From Streptomyces sp. AC558_RSS880 (GTDB lineage: Bacteria; Actinomycetota; Actinomycetes; Streptomycetales; Streptomycetaceae), in assembly GCF_019049255.1 (NCBI RefSeq), contig NZ_JAGMUJ010000134.1, positions 1 to 64,000 on the forward strand: a DNA stretch of 64,000 nt. Direction: 5' to 3'. The first letter of the stretch is position 1; each line of letters begins with the position of its first letter. The translations under genes and the position numbers were made by a program. Shown one piece after another: positions 25,629 to 34,206 of this stretch. The notes below the pieces were generated by a model. The model was not told the DNA's origin and did no database searches. It saw nothing but the letters and a program-made list of their open reading frames with translations.

Positions 25629-26425
25629 TCAGGCCGGTCGGCGTGCGAATTGCGCCGGTGTCGCCCGGTACTGCTTCTTGAAAGCGCGGACGAAATGGCT
25701 GCTGTCGGTGAAGTGCCGGTGCGCGGCGATGGTGGCCGGAGACAGGCCGGCGTCGGCGAGGCGGGCATCGGCCAGGTCCTTGGCCGCTTGGGCCAGTGCC
25801 GGGGTGAAGGTGGGCTCGCGGTCGTCGAAGTGGTCGAGGACCAGCCCCTCGGCCAGTTCGATCAGGGCGTTGCGGGACGCGTGCGTGGCCGCGGGGCCCA
25901 GGTCGCTCACGGTCCGCTGGACCATGCTGGTGTGTGCCATGAGGACCTGCGCCGCGGGCGAGGCGGCCTGGCCGGCGCGTGGTTTTCCGGCGACCAGGGA
26001 CCGCAGAGCGTCGCCGGGGAAGATGAAGATGCGGTTGCCGCTCCCGGGTGTGGTGTGGAAGTGGTTCTCCGTCACGACGTGGTGCATGAAGCAGGTGCCG
26101 GCCGAGACGTAGGCGTCACCGCCTCGGTCGTGCGGGTCCCGCAGGGTCGTCGCACCGCGCAGCCCGACGCACAGCCTGATGTGGTCGTGCTCGTGCGTAC
26201 CGACCGCCTGGGTGTTCACGGGTGAGGAGCCCCGGAGTTCGTTGACGGCGGTGTCCTGCAGGGTCACCGAGCGCATGGTTCCCTGGAAGCCGTCGACCGT
26301 GGAAGCACTGAACTCCGGCAGGGGTACAGGTCTCCCATGCGGTCGTTCCAGGTGTCGACGAACGACTCCCACGTTCCCCGACCGGTTCCTGTGGCGTCGG
26401 CGTCGACGGTGAACGTGCCCACCTT
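25629..26425 (-). pseudogene. AraC-family regulator gene, frameshifted and with HTH deletion
   Basis: A first part from about GTG 26425 (KVGTFTVDADATGTGRGTWE, VDTWNDRMGDLYP) and a second part in another frame (LPEFSASTVDGFQGTMRSVT onwards) together give the AraC-binding-like N-terminal domain. The shift is near 26325. The C-terminal region runs ARLADAGLSPATIAAHRHFT, then DSSHFVRAFKKQYRATPAQF. The first helix-turn-helix and linker (about 40 residues) are missing between ATIAA and HRHFT. The product would not bind DNA normally. It is divergent from the cupin gene. Confidence 0.65.
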
Positions 26426-26711
26426 GTCGCTCGGACCGACGAAGCGCGGTCTGCCGCTCAGGTGTCCTCCGCGCCGATGAAGGCGTCGCCGGAATCCCAT
26501 CCGATGTCGCAAACGTACATGCTTTCCACGCACGGCTGTTCCTACTCTTGACTGTGCTTCAACCGTCAACGATCTACCGCCTGCGGGTGTCGCCGGCCGA
26601 GCTGCCGACCCTGCACGTCGGCGCCGCCGCGGGCGTACTGTCCAGTGGCGAAGTCGTCGTCGCGCCCGGCGACCGACTCCCATCTGACCGACCTTCGAGG
26701 AGACGACCGCG

Positions 26712-27212
26712 ATGATTCCCGATGACGATCCGTCCCGGTCACTGACCGTGGCGAACCCGGACGACCCCAGCACGACGTACGTCTCGCTCGTGGGCAACAC
26801 GTACGCCATGCTGGTCACCGGCGAGCAGACCAACGGCCGGTACTGCCTGATCGACATGCGCGTGCCCGACGGCGGCGGCCCGCCGCCGCACCGGCACGAC
26901 TTCGAGGAGATGTTCACGATCCTCGAGGGCGAGATCGAGTTCACCTTCCGCGGTGAGAAGTACACGGTGGGGGCCGGGTCCACGATCAACGTCCCGGCCA
27001 ACGCGCCGCACAACTTCCGCAACGTCTCGGGTGCGCCGGCCCGCATGCTGTGCATGTGCACCCCCGCCGGCCAGGACGAGTACTTCCTGCGCATCGGCGA
27101 TGTCGTCGCGGGCAAGGATGCGCCGCCGCCGCAGCTGTCGGAGGACGAGCTCGCGGAGCGTCGCCGCCGTGCGGCCGAGTTGGCCTCGGCCTACCGAAGC
27201 GAGTTCCTGTAG
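26712..27212 (+). CDS. cupin domain protein
   Basis: The product is 166 residues. The first cupin motif is PPPHRHDFEEMFTILEGEIE, with metal-ligand His/His/Glu, and the second is STINVPANAPHNFRNVS, with the last His. Small single-cupin proteins may be enzymes or ligand sensors, and the substrate is unknown. A CGAGGAGACG ribosome-binding site precedes the ATG. The 280-bp gap to the AraC pseudogene contains TTGACT at about 26549 as a possible -35 element but no convincing -10. Confidence 0.85.
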   Translation: MIPDDDPSRSLTVANPDDPSTTYVSLVGNTYAMLVTGEQTNGRYCLIDMRVPDGGGPPPHRHDFEEMFTILEGEIEFTFRGEKYTVGAGSTINVPANAPHNFRNVSGAPARMLCMCTPAGQDEYFLRIGDVVAGKDAPPPQLSEDELAERRRRAAELASAYRSEFL

Positions 27213-27287
27213 CCCGCGGGGGCGGCACGCCCGGCCGTCGGCCGACGCTCACCGAGCCTGGGCGGCCTTCGAGAGCCCTACGTGATT

Positions 27288-27312
27288 CGGGACCGGGCCG
27301 GGCCCGGTCCCG
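27288..27312. terminator. hairpin terminator after the cupin gene
   Basis: The 12-bp arms CGGGACCGGGCC (27288-27299) and GGCCCGGTCCCG (27301-27312) are separated by a single base. This very stable hairpin is located 76 bp after the cupin stop. The rest of 27213-27459 shows no gene. Confidence 0.65.
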
Positions 27313-27459
27313 CTCCGGTCACGGATGTGGCCGTGCTGAGTGGTGCGACCGTGATGAGCGGTCCGGCGGCCCACCTGCGGACAGGCCGACAGCCTCGGCG
27401 AGGTGTGATCGCACTTCTCCTGCTACTCATGCTGCTACCGCCATGTCCAAGGAGCGCGG

Positions 27460-28021
27460 ATGGGGAGCGGTGGGATTGGCGGGCCGGCCGCGGCGCGAGC
27501 CGGTGCACTGGTGGGCAGGGAGCCGGAGCGGGCGGTGCTCGATCGTATGTTGTCAGGCGCGGCGGACGCTCCGCCCGTGGCCCACCTGCACGGTCCCGGT
27601 GGCATCGGCAAGTCCTCGCTGTCGCGCTACGCCGCGTGGCAGGCCGAGCTCAGCGGCCGCCGCGTGGTGCGCATGGCCGAGGAAGCGGAGGGCCCGGCAT
27701 CGGCGGCCGCGGTCGCGCACCGGGTGTGCCTCCAGCCAGAGGCGTTCCGCGTTCACCGCTACGCGGGCTCCTCCACGCCCGTGTCGTTCATGGCCATCCC
27801 GCGGCTGGATGCACCACTGCCCGAGGACCACGCCGTGCGACACCGGGCTCGCGCCGCGGTCACGCCCGTGGCGACTTGGCCCGCAACTGCCGCCACGAGT
27901 GGCCCAGGCGGCCGGCCGCCACGCGTGGCGTTCGTGGAAGGCGTGCTCGAGGCGCTGCGCACCTGGCACACGCCCCGCGCATTCGCACCGGCGTCCTCCT
28001 GGACTCCCCTCTCCTGCCGCC
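27460..28021 (+). pseudogene. 5' part of an AAA/NTPase (LuxR-like ATPase) gene
   Basis: From 27460 the frame encodes AGALVGREPERAVLDRMLSG and the Walker A motif HGPGGIGKSSL (about residues 43-53), as in large STAND-type regulators. After about 120 residues the similarity fades (VCLQPEAFRVHRYAGSSTPV ...) and frames change. Walker B and the effector part are absent. The sequence then continues into an unrelated dehydrogenase tail. Confidence 0.5.
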
Positions 28022-28289
28022 TGGTTCATCCGGCCCGGCCGTGGGCCTGCGTGGCGCCATCACCACCGCCATCGACGCGATACGGACCGACCCCGCGGGC
28101 GTCAAAGCCCACGAGGCCGCCCGGACCATCGCCAAGGCCGTGACCGACCGCAAGCCCCGCACCCGCTGTACCATCGGCCGGGACGCCGCCGTACTCACCC
28201 GTCTCGCGCGCATCCCGCCCGACCGGGTCCTGGACCGGGTGATCGCCGCCGACCTCCGCCCGCGTTACGGGAGCACAGCCTCGACGTGA
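28022..28289 (+). pseudogene. C-terminal fragment of a short-chain dehydrogenase
   Basis: The frame reads AITTAIDAIRTDPAGVKAHE, AARTIAKAVTDRKPRTRCTI and GRDAAVLTRLARIPPDRVLD, the C-terminal helices of classical SDR proteins after the active site. The Rossmann fold and YxxxK are missing. It is fused behind the ATPase fragment by a deletion. Confidence 0.55.
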
Positions 28290-28457
28290 CGAACACTCAG
28301 GGCACCGGCTCGGCCGGCGGCGGAGCCGTCCTGGGCGTTTCGTTCGGATCGGTCGGCCGTTGACCCGGCTTCACTCGATGGCTGCGCGCCTGCGGCCTCC
28401 GCACGGGAAGGGCCGATGCCGCAGAGCGGCGGCACACTGTCGTTCCCGGCTGATTAC

Positions 28458-29525
28458 TCAGCTTGCCCGGACGCTCGCTGCGAGGTCCAGGTCGGACAGG
28501 TCGAGTACGAAGCGGTAGCGGACGTCGTTGCGCCGGAGACGGTCGAGGGCCTCGTTCACTCGCGCCGAGGGGAGGAGTTCGATGTCGGCGGTGATGCCGT
28601 GTTCGCCGCAGAAGTCCAGCATGGCGATGGTCGCGGGCGTGCCTCCGCTGCCCGCGGAGCTGAGTTTCTTGCGTCCCACGAGCAGATCGGTGGTCTCCAC
28701 CGTGACGGGTCCGAGGTGCCCGAGGTGGCTGAGCGTCCCGTCCAAGGCGACCAGGCGCAGGTAGGGGCCGAGGTCGTGCGGGGCGGAGATCGTGTCGATG
28801 ACGACGTCGAACCGGTTGCGGGCGCCGGCCATCTGTTCCGGGTCCGCGGAGACGATGAGACCGTGGGCGCCGAGACGGCGAGCGTCGTCGGCCTTGTCCG
28901 GTGAGCGGCTGATGACCGAGGTGTCGGCGCCGAGCGCCACGGCGATCTTGACCGCGAGGTGGCCCAGGCCGCCCAGTCCGGCCACGGCGACGCGGGTTCC
29001 CGGCCCCACGCCGAGGGCGTGCAGCGGTTCCCAGACGGTGATCCCGGCGCAGAGCAGCGGAGCGGCGGCGGCCGGATCCAGTCCGGCGGGAAGGCGATAG
29101 GCGAAGCGGTCGCGAACAACGTACTCGCGGGAGTAACCCCCCAGGGTGGTCGACCCGTCGCGCCGGTCGGTGCCGCCGTAGGTCAGGGTCGGGAAGGCAT
29201 GGCAGAAGTTCTCCTGACCGGCCCGGCACATGGCGCACTCGCCGCACGAGTCGACGATGTTGCCCACCGCGACGGGGTCGCCGACGGTGAAGCGGGTGAC
29301 CGCGGGGCCGGTCTCGGTCACCACGCCCGTGAACTCGTGTCCGGGCACCAGCGGCCGGCCTCCTTCGCCGTCCCGGACGTCGATGGCGTGCAGATCGGAG
29401 TGGCAGACACCGCAGTAATCCACCCGGACCGCGAGATCGTCGGGGCGCAGATCACGTCGCTCCAGCGGCGTCCGCCGCAGTGTCGACGACGAGCCCTCCA
29501 CCTGCCAGCCGACGGTGCTCCTCAT
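28458..29525 (-). CDS. zinc-dependent alcohol dehydrogenase (CAD/YahK-like)
   Basis: The product is 355 residues. The catalytic zinc ligands are in CGVCHSD and GHEFTGVV. The structural zinc site is CGECAMCRAGQENFC (about 97-111). The NADP-binding loop is VAGLGGLGHLAVKIAVALGA. This is the pattern of aldehyde-reducing MDR enzymes of the cinnamyl alcohol dehydrogenase group. ATG 29525 has a GAGGAGGAG ribosome-binding site. It is divergent from the tetR gene with operator-like repeats between them. Confidence 0.9.
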   Translation of the reverse strand: MRSTVGWQVEGSSSTLRRTPLERRDLRPDDLAVRVDYCGVCHSDLHAIDVRDGEGGRPLVPGHEFTGVVTETGPAVTRFTVGDPVAVGNIVDSCGECAMCRAGQENFCHAFPTLTYGGTDRRDGSTTLGGYSREYVVRDRFAYRLPAGLDPAAAAPLLCAGITVWEPLHALGVGPGTRVAVAGLGGLGHLAVKIAVALGADTSVISRSPDKADDARRLGAHGLIVSADPEQMAGARNRFDVVIDTISAPHDLGPYLRLVALDGTLSHLGHLGPVTVETTDLLVGRKKLSSAGSGGTPATIAMLDFCGEHGITADIELLPSARVNEALDRLRRNDVRYRFVLDLSDLDLAASVRAS

Positions 29526-29542
29526 GACTCCTCCTCAAAGAC

Positions 29543-29603
29543 AGACTGTTCGGTCTATTAACGTAGCGGCTCCGGCCCAGAAAGCAAACCAACTGTTCTG
29601 TCT
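29543..29603. promoter_or_regulatory. TetR-type operator pair between adh and tetR
   Basis: AGACTGTTCGGTCT (29543-29556) is an inverted repeat AGAC-N6-GTCT. ACTGTTCTGTCT (29592-29603) repeats it with one change in the core. They sit 18 bp before the dehydrogenase start and 14 bp before the tetR start respectively, fitting dual control by the TetR protein. Confidence 0.6.
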
Positions 29604-29617
29604 GATAGCTTGGGGAC

Positions 29618-30211
29618 ATGGCCGATCAACCCCTGACCGCGCGTGGAGCCGCGACGTACCAACGCATCCTCGAAGTGGCGACCAAGGAGTTCGCCGAGCA
29701 CGGGATCGCCGGCGCTCGCGTCGAGCGGATCGTGACTGCGGCACGCACGAACAAGGCGCAGCTCTACGCCTACTTCGGCAGCAAGGAAGGGCTCTTCGAC
29801 GCCATCTTCTTCGGCTCGCTGGAGCGGATCGTGAACGTCGTCCCGATCGACGCCACCGACCTCGCGGACTGGGCCGTACGCCTCTACGACGAGTACCTTC
29901 GCCGCCCCGACCTCATCCGGCTGGCCACCTGGGCGCGCCTGGAGCGACGCCCGGCCGGCCACCTGGTGGACGATCCCGATCGCCTCGACGACCAGAAGTT
30001 GCGTGCCATCGCCAAAGCCCAGGCCGCCGGTCTGGTCCGCCAGGGAGACCCGTTCGACCTCATGGCCATGGTGATCGCCATGTCCATGGCGTGGTCACCG
30101 GTCAGCAATGTCTACGCGGCGACGGCGCAGGAGCCCCCCGAACTGCACGACCAACGTCGAACTCTGCTCCGCGAGAGCGTCCGCCGCGCCATGGCTGCCG
30201 ACCACATCTAG
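29618..30211 (+). CDS. TetR-family transcriptional regulator
   Basis: The product is 197 residues. The N-terminal helix-turn-helix is RILEVATKEFAEHGIAGARV, RIVTAARTNKAQLYAYFGSK and EGLFDAIF (about 15-65), followed by a TetR_C domain rich in Trp/Met (DLMAMVIAMSMAWSPVSNVY). It probably represses itself and the divergent alcohol dehydrogenase, with an unknown hydrophobic or aldehyde inducer. Confidence 0.92.
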   Translation: MADQPLTARGAATYQRILEVATKEFAEHGIAGARVERIVTAARTNKAQLYAYFGSKEGLFDAIFFGSLERIVNVVPIDATDLADWAVRLYDEYLRRPDLIRLATWARLERRPAGHLVDDPDRLDDQKLRAIAKAQAAGLVRQGDPFDLMAMVIAMSMAWSPVSNVYAATAQEPPELHDQRRTLLRESVRRAMAADHI

Positions 30212-30296
30212 GCGGTTTCGTCCGGGTCATCGGGCAGACCAGAGGAAGATACCGGCGATGTGAAGTCCGGCCAGGTAGATGGTCACGGTCTTTCCG

Positions 30297-30424
30297 TGAA
30301 TACGCCTTGTCGGCCGGCACCACCTCGGGCCTGGTGCGCGGCCGTCCACGGCGCCGCGGGACGCGTAGTCGGGCCATCACCTCCGTGAAGGCGGGTGCGT
30401 CGCCGACCTGGCCGGCGGTGAGGC
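30297..30424 (-). pseudogene. IS5-type transposase fragment
   Basis: The minus strand reads LTAGQVGDAPAFTEVMARLR, then RTRPEVVPADKAYSRK, the middle segment with the second catalytic Asp of another IS5-superfamily transposase. Both sides are lost and one frame change is present. No gene is seen in 30212-30296. Confidence 0.5.
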
Positions 30425-30439
30425 GGAAGCCCCAGGGCC

Positions 30440-30632
30440 GGCACCGGCCGGGTCGTGCTTCTCATAGCCGAGGTGGTCGGTGATCTCGCCTTCGAGAGCG
30501 GACTCCAGCACGCGTTGGGTCAGCTGCTGTGCAACAGCCCGCCCTCGCCGGTCAACTGCAGGCCACTCGCACCGGCCCGGTCGACCACCTGCCCGACCAA
30601 CTGCTCGTCCAGAACATCCGTCGACAACTCGG
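30440..30632 (-). pseudogene. IS256-type transposase N-terminal fragment
   Basis: The frame reads DVLDEQLVGQVVDRAGASGL, QLTGEGGLL, then after an indel QQLTQRVLESALEGEITDHL, GYEKHDPAG. This is the conserved N-terminus of IS256-family transposases. It is cut after that motif. Confidence 0.65.
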
Positions 30633-30634
30633 CC

Positions 30635-30915
30635 GGCCCGGACAGTCCTGGTGGCGACGAATTCTGGAATGCCCTCGGTGCTCGGTTCCCGGCCGTAACC
30701 GGACTTCTCGATGCCGCCGAAGGGCAGGCGCGGGCCGGAGGCGACCATGCCGGGGCGGATATCGTCGAGAACGGTGGGCGGGTAGTGGCAGCCTGGCCGT
30801 CCGGGACCTGACCGCTGGTCTTGAGTATGGTGCCGGCTGCGATGCCGGACTCGACCTGGTGAGGACGAGGAACGGGTCGGAGCCGCCGAGTTCGCGGACT
30901 TGCTTCTTCAGTTCC
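30635..30915 (-). pseudogene. aldehyde dehydrogenase gene with multiple internal deletions
   Basis: Three family segments survive in order but much too close together: VRELGGSDPFLVL (catalytic-Glu region), YPPTVLDDIRPGM and ASGPRLPFGGIEKSGYGREP, then EFVATRTVRA (C-terminal NAD-dependent semialdehyde dehydrogenase motif). The active-site Cys segment and N-terminal half are missing. It ends exactly where the IS256 fragment begins and overlaps the 3' end of the LuxR gene. Confidence 0.6.
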
Positions 30916-32038
30916 GGGGAGGACGTTGTGATGCGGACGCGGCCGGCGTTATGTCCGGTAAGGAGTGACGAGCGAAGAGGGTGGCGACCAGATCCCGCCG
31001 ACTGCGGACGCCCGTCTTGTCGAACACCGCCTTCAGGTGGTCCTGAACCGTGTGCGGTGACAAGCCGGCACGGTGGCTGATGTCGGCTGTGGACAGCCCC
31101 CGCAGCACCAGGGCCGTGATGTCCCTCTCACGAGGGGTCAGCCCGTACGCTGCGACGATCAGCGCGATGTGCTCGGCGGGACCGGCCAGTTCGACAACGA
31201 CAGCGGTACGGGCCGAGGTCGCCGTGGGTTCCTCCAGACGCCAGGCGTGCAACCGTACCCGGCCGTGTCTGCGGCTGTGCATCCACGAGGTGTGGGAGGC
31301 CGCGGCCCCCGCAGCCTGCACTGCCGCTGCCACCGCGTACACGGCGGGAGGCAGTCCGCGGTCACCGGGTGGCACGCCGTCGGTGTGAGCCAGGTCGTCA
31401 CACCACATGGCCACGGTGGGCGTCACGTGAACCACTTGGTGGTCGCCGTCCAGTAGCACCAGTCCCGGCGCCACCCCCGAGGTGTTCTCCTCGGCGAGCC
31501 GCGTCAGGTGCAGCCGGCGCAGTGCGTCCCCCAACGGCTGGACCAGCGACGCCGCCACAGCCAGCTCCGGGGAGCCGAACGGGGGCGCGTCGTCTGCGCG
31601 GCCCATGATCAGGGCGCCCCACGCCCCGTGGCGGTCCCGCAGCAACACACGTAACTCGTCGCGGAAACCCAGGGGCCGCATGATGTCGCGGTACCGGGGA
31701 CTGAGGTCGAGGTTCCCGTTCGTCTCTCGGCTGAGCAGGCCCACCGGCGTCGGTCTGGCCGCCAGCTCCGACAGGTCGTTGGCGTCCCCCTCGCGGTACT
31801 CGATGTCGAGCATGCGCGGCATCATGGCGGGCGGCAGGCCGTCTCGGTAGTCACCGCCGGTGTTCATCAACGTCTGTGGATCCACGGTCACACAGGCACA
31901 TATGTCGAACCGCAGCACAGGCCGTACGACTCGTTTCACCGCCTCGAAGAACTCCTCGACACTCCGCGCGGACTGCGCCGCCCGCGCTGCCGCGTCCCCG
32001 ATCCTGCCGACCTGCGTTGCTCCCCCGTAGCGCCTCAT
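30908..32038 (-). CDS. LuxR-family regulator with GAF-like domain
   Basis: The product is 376 residues. An N-terminal GAF-like region (about 20-190, FDICACVTVDPQTLM; FRDELRVLLRDRHGAWGALI) is followed by a second variable part and the LuxR HTH at about 295-360 (YGLTPRERDITALVLRGLST; DISHRAGLSPHTVQDHLKAV). It would bind DNA in response to a small ligand. The last 15 residues run into the aldehyde dehydrogenase relic, so the original C-terminus may have been altered. A large inverted repeat lies just upstream of its start. Confidence 0.85.
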   Translation of the reverse strand: MRRYGGATQVGRIGDAAARAAQSARSVEEFFEAVKRVVRPVLRFDICACVTVDPQTLMNTGGDYRDGLPPAMMPRMLDIEYREGDANDLSELAARPTPVGLLSRETNGNLDLSPRYRDIMRPLGFRDELRVLLRDRHGAWGALIMGRADDAPPFGSPELAVAASLVQPLGDALRRLHLTRLAEENTSGVAPGLVLLDGDHQVVHVTPTVAMWCDDLAHTDGVPPGDRGLPPAVYAVAAAVQAAGAAASHTSWMHSRRHGRVRLHAWRLEEPTATSARTAVVVELAGPAEHIALIVAAYGLTPRERDITALVLRGLSTADISHRAGLSPHTVQDHLKAVFDKTGVRSRRDLVATLFARHSLPDITPAASASQRPPRN

Positions 32039-32062
32039 GATCCGAGGCTAAGCGTGTACGAC

Positions 32063-32120
32063 GGTTCCCGGGCCCGGTTTGCGCAGGCATCTGTGCCTCC
32101 GCTTACCGTGCCCGGGAACC
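32063..32120. repeat. 11-bp inverted repeat upstream of the LuxR gene
   Basis: GGTTCCCGGGC (32063-32073) and GCCCGGGAACC (32110-32120) are separated by 36 nt. It sits between the LuxR gene start and the stop of the secreted-protein gene, so it could be a LuxR binding site with two half sites or a terminator for the upstream gene. Confidence 0.5.
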
Positions 32121-32159
32121 ATTGGTGTCCGAGGCGCGCGATCGACGCCTCGATACGGG

Positions 32160-32687
32160 TCAGCGGTTGTTGTGCAGGACGAGGTTGAGCTTCGCCCAGT
32201 CCTTGCCGCCGTTCTCCCCGTTACGGAGCGTGATCTCGCTGACCGTCGAGGTCTGTCCCGCGGGGACGTAACGGTTGAAGTTGTACTCGGCGTCGAGGTC
32301 GGTGTTGGTGTCGTTCGTGCCCTCGTAGAACCGCAGGGTCACATGGATCATGACTCCGCCGGTGGCGTCCGTCTCCGCGGACACGTGCTTCTCCACACGG
32401 ATCTCGCCCCCGCACGTGGCCTCCCACCACACCGACGGCGTGCGGACCTCGTTCACCCATCCTTCGGAGGCGACGTCGCCGTTGCAGTACGTACCGGCGG
32501 CGAAAATGCCCTCGTCGTCGCGGATCGTGTAGGTGCCGGTCAGAGCGATGTTCCGCCACACAGAGGCGGTGGCCGCGTTACCCGCCGCGGACGGGGCCGC
32601 AACAGCAGCCGGAGCTCCCGCCACCGTCAGGCCGGCGGCGACCGCAGCTGCGGCCAGCATCCCGATGGTCTTTCTTCGTATGGACAT
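32160..32687 (-). CDS. secreted protein of unknown function
   Basis: The product is 175 residues. A Sec signal peptide (MSIRRKTIGMLAAAAVAAGL ... APAAVAA) is cleaved at about residue 31. The mature part is beta-rich with two Cys (GTYCNGDVASEG and WWEATCGGEIRV) that could form a disulfide, and ends WAKLNLVLHNNR. I recognise no family. A GAGGGGAAGAG ribosome-binding site supports the start. It is codirectional with the LuxR regulator gene. Confidence 0.75.
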   Translation of the reverse strand: MSIRRKTIGMLAAAAVAAGLTVAGAPAAVAAPSAAGNAATASVWRNIALTGTYTIRDDEGIFAAGTYCNGDVASEGWVNEVRTPSVWWEATCGGEIRVEKHVSAETDATGGVMIHVTLRFYEGTNDTNTDLDAEYNFNRYVPAGQTSTVSEITLRNGENGGKDWAKLNLVLHNNR

Positions 32688-33346
32688 CTCTTCCCCTCGT
32701 TGTCGTCACCGAAAGCGCCGAAGGCGGCTCACCGCCATCGGCCGGGTAAAGAGTGCCGCAGCCGGCCGGCGTATCCCATCCCAGACAGTTGGGGGTCTCA
32801 CTGCCGGCGCCCCGATCGCCCAGCAGCAGTCCGAGCGGCCCGGTCCATGCCGGGCGAAGGGCATCGTGTTGCCCCATGGTCGGCGGCCCGTCAGCTCTGC
32901 ACCCACCGTCAGCGCCCCGCCGGCAGGCCGGGACGATGGCGAACTTCCGCTCGTCCGGGTGCCGGCTCCGGTCAGGGAGTCAAAGGCAGCGTTCGGCTCG
33001 CCCGCTCACGCTCGGATCGTTCCCGCCGTTCCGGACTCGTCGTGTGCTCCTCCCGGGGAACACGCGGGCTGCGGCCACCCCGCTCCGCGACTGGTGTCCG
33101 CTGCCGGTCCGCGGTTCCAGACCACGGGAATCTTGTCCAGGCTCGCCTCGACGAGCCTGCGCGATTCCTCTCTCGCTCGTGGGAGCCGGGAACGTACGGG
33201 TGCCTGCGGAAATCCTCGACGCCTCAGCGGCCGCCGCACACCCCGGACGCGATGTCCAAAAGCCACGCCCGGACGCTTCCGGCTTCCTCGCGCAGCTTGT
33301 CGCGTGGACGCCGGGCGGGACTGCCGCATGGTTCGGTTCCTCCTGT
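32688..33346. other. 660-bp stretch without a supported gene
   Basis: There are several long open frames, as expected at this GC content, but none with consistent coding signal. A minus-strand piece at about 33110-33180 (REESRRLVEASLDKIPVVW) looks protein-like but is isolated and I cannot assign it. The left end must hold the promoter of the secreted-protein gene. Confidence 0.4.
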
Positions 33347-33787
33347 TCAGCGCAGTTGCTCGGCCAGTCCGATGATGATGCCCTCCGGGCCCCGGATGTA
33401 GCAGAGCAGATAGCTGTCCTCGAACCGGGCGATCTCACCGACGAGTTCGGCACCGTGGGGGCGCAGGCGGGCAACGGTGTCCTCGATGTCGTCGACGGTG
33501 AACATGACGCGGTGCGTGCCCAGGATGTTGTGCGGCCGGTTGCGCGGCCCGGCACTGATCACCGCCGGGCTGCGGTACTTCGCCAGCTCGAGCCGGCTGT
33601 GACCGTCCGGGGTCCGGACCATCGCGATGTCACACCGGACACCGTCGAGTCCGGTGCACTGGTCGGCGAAGAGGCCCTCGACCTGCGCCCTGCCCTCCAG
33701 CTCCATACCGAGTTCCACGAAGAACGCGACGGCGGCATCCATGTCCTCGACGACGATGCCGACGTTGTCCATCCGCTGGATCGCCAT
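33347..33787 (-). CDS. VOC (glyoxalase/bleomycin-resistance fold) protein
   Basis: The product is 146 residues with two beta-alpha-beta halves. The first starts MDNVGIVVEDMDAAVAFFVE, and the second has HRVMFTVDDIEDTVARLRPH and YIRGPEGIIIGLAEQL with the terminal Glu ligand. It is a typical stand-alone vicinal-oxygen-chelate protein, possibly an enzyme or resistance factor. The stretch 33788-34044 downstream of the MerR unit contains no gene I can support. Confidence 0.85.
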   Translation of the reverse strand: MAIQRMDNVGIVVEDMDAAVAFFVELGMELEGRAQVEGLFADQCTGLDGVRCDIAMVRTPDGHSRLELAKYRSPAVISAGPRNRPHNILGTHRVMFTVDDIEDTVARLRPHGAELVGEIARFEDSYLLCYIRGPEGIIIGLAEQLR

Positions 33788-34044
33788 GCTGCTTCCTCCT
33801 TCTTCCTCGTGCGACCGGCGGCGGCCGCACGATGTCCCGGGGACGCAGCCGGTGGCACGTTCTCAACATTCGCAGACCGCCGGACTCCGAAGAATCCGGA
33901 TCGCGCCCCAGCACCGCTGCAGCAGACCCGCGAGCCAGACCCCACCCACCGAGGGTGAGTGCGGCACAGGTGGCCACTCCCATGGAGACGACGGGATCGC
34001 CCCGGGCGGGCCGCCCATGAGTGGGGCGGACTGGGTCAAGCTGC

Positions 34045-34206
34045 TCAAGAGCCGGTTCCCGGAGCCGGCCGGAAGCGGAGGCGGGCCCGGTGGTTCCGGT
34101 CCTGGAGCATCTCGCGTTCGAACGTCACGTTGCAGGACTCGGCGGGCGCATCGTCCGCGCTGAGGTCGACGGCGCCCGTGGACTGTCCCTGGGAGAGATC
34201 CCTCAT
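34045..34206 (-). CDS. possible small coupled open reading frame after merR
   Basis: ATG 34206 overlaps the stop of the merR gene (ATGA) and opens a 53-codon frame with NVTFEREMLQDRNHRARL. The overlap suggests translational coupling, but the arginine- and proline-rich tail could be chance in high-GC DNA. No family is recognised. Confidence 0.3.
   Translation of the reverse strand: MRDLSQGQSTGAVDLSADDAPAESCNVTFEREMLQDRNHRARLRFRPAPGTGS

Noticed and set aside
26549..26580. TTGACT promoter in the cupin/AraC gap
   Set aside because: No credible -10 hexamer at 16-19 bp, so it is mentioned only as a possibility in the cupin entry.
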